Source: Candidatus Hodarchaeota archaeon (GTDB lineage: Archaea; Asgardarchaeota; Heimdallarchaeia; Hodarchaeales; Hodarchaeaceae). Taken from it: a stretch of DNA of 16,855 nt. Where the stretch lies: assembly GCA_016840305.1 (NCBI GenBank), contig JAEOSP010000662.1, positions 1-16,855 on the forward strand, given 5' to 3'. Shown here in pieces: positions 15,666-16,855 of the stretch. The notes below the pieces were generated by a model. That model was not told the DNA's origin. It saw only the letters and a program-made list of their open reading frames with translations, and did not search any database. The translations under genes were made by a program, and so were the position numbers. Positions within the stretch are counted from its first letter, which is position 1. Each line of letters opens with the position of its first letter.

Positions 15666-16855
15666 TCAAATAACTCCTAGAATGAATCCTAAGAAGTAAA
15701 GATAAATTCCACTGAGAACTAACAGGATAACCGAAATTGGAACTAAACATTTAATGAACGATTTGAAATTTAATGGTCGTCCTTCCTTAGCTAGTAACGA
15801 TACAGCCAAAATTCCTGCAGCTGATCCGAAAGGTGTCCATCCACCTCCCAACGCACCAGAAAATACTAAAACAAACCACAGATAGTATGGATGAGCTACA
15901 GCATGATTTAAGCTCATATTTTTGACAACAGGAAGTAATGCTGCGGTGACAGGAATATTATCGAGAATTCCACTGAAAAATGACGTAATTAAAAGAATTA
16001 GAAATCCTGAAAAAAGCAAGTCTCCTCCACTAATTTCTTGAAGCCACATAGTAAGGTCGACTAATATTTCTGTTTCTTCAAGTAATCCAATTAAGACAAA
16101 TAGTCCGGAAAAAAAGAACAGTGCTCCCCAATTTAACTTTGATAGCAATACAGTTTCATCCGCCCTTGTTAAAAGGATGGATAAAATTCCACCAAGAATA
16201 GCGACCACACCAATAGGTAGTTTCAAAGGCTGAGCAAGAGCAAAACCAATAATTGTTATCCCCAATGATAATGCAGCTAGATAGAATTTGCTTCTATCTT
16301 CTATTACAACCATTGGATCTAAGGACAAAAGCATCTCTGTGTCAATGCTTTCAGATACTTGTTGGAGGGGAATTTTATCAGGTGGAAAGAATTTTATCAA
16401 GTAAAAAAGACAAATTGGAATCGATATAAGAACAAAAGGTAAGGAAACAAAAAGAAAATCAAGAAAACCTATCCCCGCAGTCGTTCCTATCAAAATTGCT
16501 GGTAATGAAGAAATTAATGTTGCCATACCAGCAAGGTCCGTAGCAAGTACGGCTCCAAGCAAAAAAGGGGTTGGATCATAATCAAGGCCTTTACATATTG
16601 TGAAAATCATTGAGGAAATGAGAATCATCGCGGTTACGTTAGCCAGTACTGTAGATAATGCTAGTGTAAGTAAAAAAGTCAAAATAAAAAGTGGCAATAT
16701 GTTCCCTTTCGAAACCTTCAACATCCGAATTATCAACCAATCGAAAAGTCCTGTTTCCGCAGTCGACTCTACCAAAATTGACATACCAAGAACTACTGCA
16801 AGAACTTCCCATTCTATATAGTGGTAAACTATCACACTCCACTCGAAGCTTTCTA
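15666..16855 (-). CDS. ArsB/NhaD-type ion transporter (5' end cut by window edge)
   Basis: At least 396 residues of a multi-pass membrane transporter of the ion-transporter superfamily (ArsB, NhaD, P-protein relatives). The frame stays open to base 16855. The GTG at 16835 is probably not the start, because relatives have about 50 residues, with one or two helices, before the segment YIEWEVLAVVLGMSILVE. Two homologous halves are visible, each with a helix-breaking motif: STVLANVTAMILIS with TDLAGMATLISSLPAILIG in the first, and SGILDNIPVTAALLPVV with SGALGGGWTPFGSAAGILAV in the second. The second half keeps the classic DN. The first has AN in place of DN and lacks the usual asparagine-rich G-T-A-T-L-I-G pattern, so substrate prediction (arsenite, Na+/H+, dicarboxylate) is not safe. 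It converges with the NIF3-like gene. Confidence 0.85.
   Translation of the reverse strand, partial: ESFEWSVIVYHYIEWEVLAVVLGMSILVESTAETGLFDWLIIRMLKVSKGNILPLFILTFLLTLALSTVLANVTAMILISSMIFTICKGLDYDPTPFLLGAVLATDLAGMATLISSLPAILIGTTAGIGFLDFLFVSLPFVLISIPICLFYLIKFFPPDKIPLQQVSESIDTEMLLSLDPMVVIEDRSKFYLAALSLGITIIGFALAQPLKLPIGVVAILGGILSILLTRADETVLLSKLNWGALFFFSGLFVLIGLLEETEILVDLTMWLQEISGGDLLFSGFLILLITSFFSGILDNIPVTAALLPVVKNMSLNHAVAHPYYLWFVLVFSGALGGGWTPFGSAAGILAVSLLAKEGRPLNFKSFIKCLVPISVILLVLSGIYLYFLGFILGVI

Overview
The window reads as AT-rich archaeal chromosome, most likely from an Asgard archaeon and perhaps of the Heimdallarchaeia type. Three lines of evidence point that way. There is a single-domain gelsolin-like protein (11669-12031, minus). 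A multi-pass membrane protein carries a C-terminal roadblock/longin-like domain (12678-13877, minus). Genes start in a mixed archaeal manner: some sit behind Shine-Dalgarno motifs (GGAGG, GGTGAT, AGGTGA), while others begin with TTG about 26 bases after a TATA-like box, as expected for leaderless mRNAs. The lineage is an inference from protein content; there is no rRNA or tRNA here to settle it.

Layout. At the left edge a PEP/pyruvate-binding-type protein is cut off (1-310, minus). It is divergent from a bacterial-type NADP-glutamate dehydrogenase (713-2050, plus), which ends in a clear hairpin plus T-tract. A four-PAS sensor with a worn histidine-kinase core follows (2099-4372, minus). It shares a divergent promoter region with a HAD phosphatase, an RNase III-like protein with a dsRNA-binding domain, and a small membrane protein (4503-6210, plus).

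From 6322 to 8788 (minus) lies a compact metal-resistance operon: a CadC/SmtB-like ArsR repressor and a Zn/Cd/Pb P1B-ATPase. Its probable operator (TGAA-N6-TTCA) overlaps the promoter TATA box. Next come a DUF1858-DUF438-hemerythrin-PAS sensor and a luciferase-like (probably F420- or FMN-dependent) oxidoreductase (9175-11656, plus).

The right third holds the gelsolin-like protein, a PNPOx-like split-barrel protein, the membrane/roadblock protein, a flavin-reductase-like protein, a NIF3-family protein, and an ArsB/NhaD-type transporter that runs off the right edge. Gene strand alternates often, so most units are one to three genes long.

Themes. Several genes handle redox or flavin chemistry (luciferase-like oxidoreductase, split-barrel protein, flavin reductase) next to a probable gas or redox sensor. 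Two carry eukaryote-like folds (gelsolin, roadblock/longin). The RNase III-like protein is uncommon for archaea. There is no CRISPR array, insertion sequence, integrase, tRNA or rRNA that I can see. No single obvious new multi-gene system stands out. The most promising items are the RNase III-dsRBD gene with its altered active site, the seven-helix roadblock/longin receptor-like protein, the one-domain gelsolin, and the sensor with a decayed ATP-binding site.
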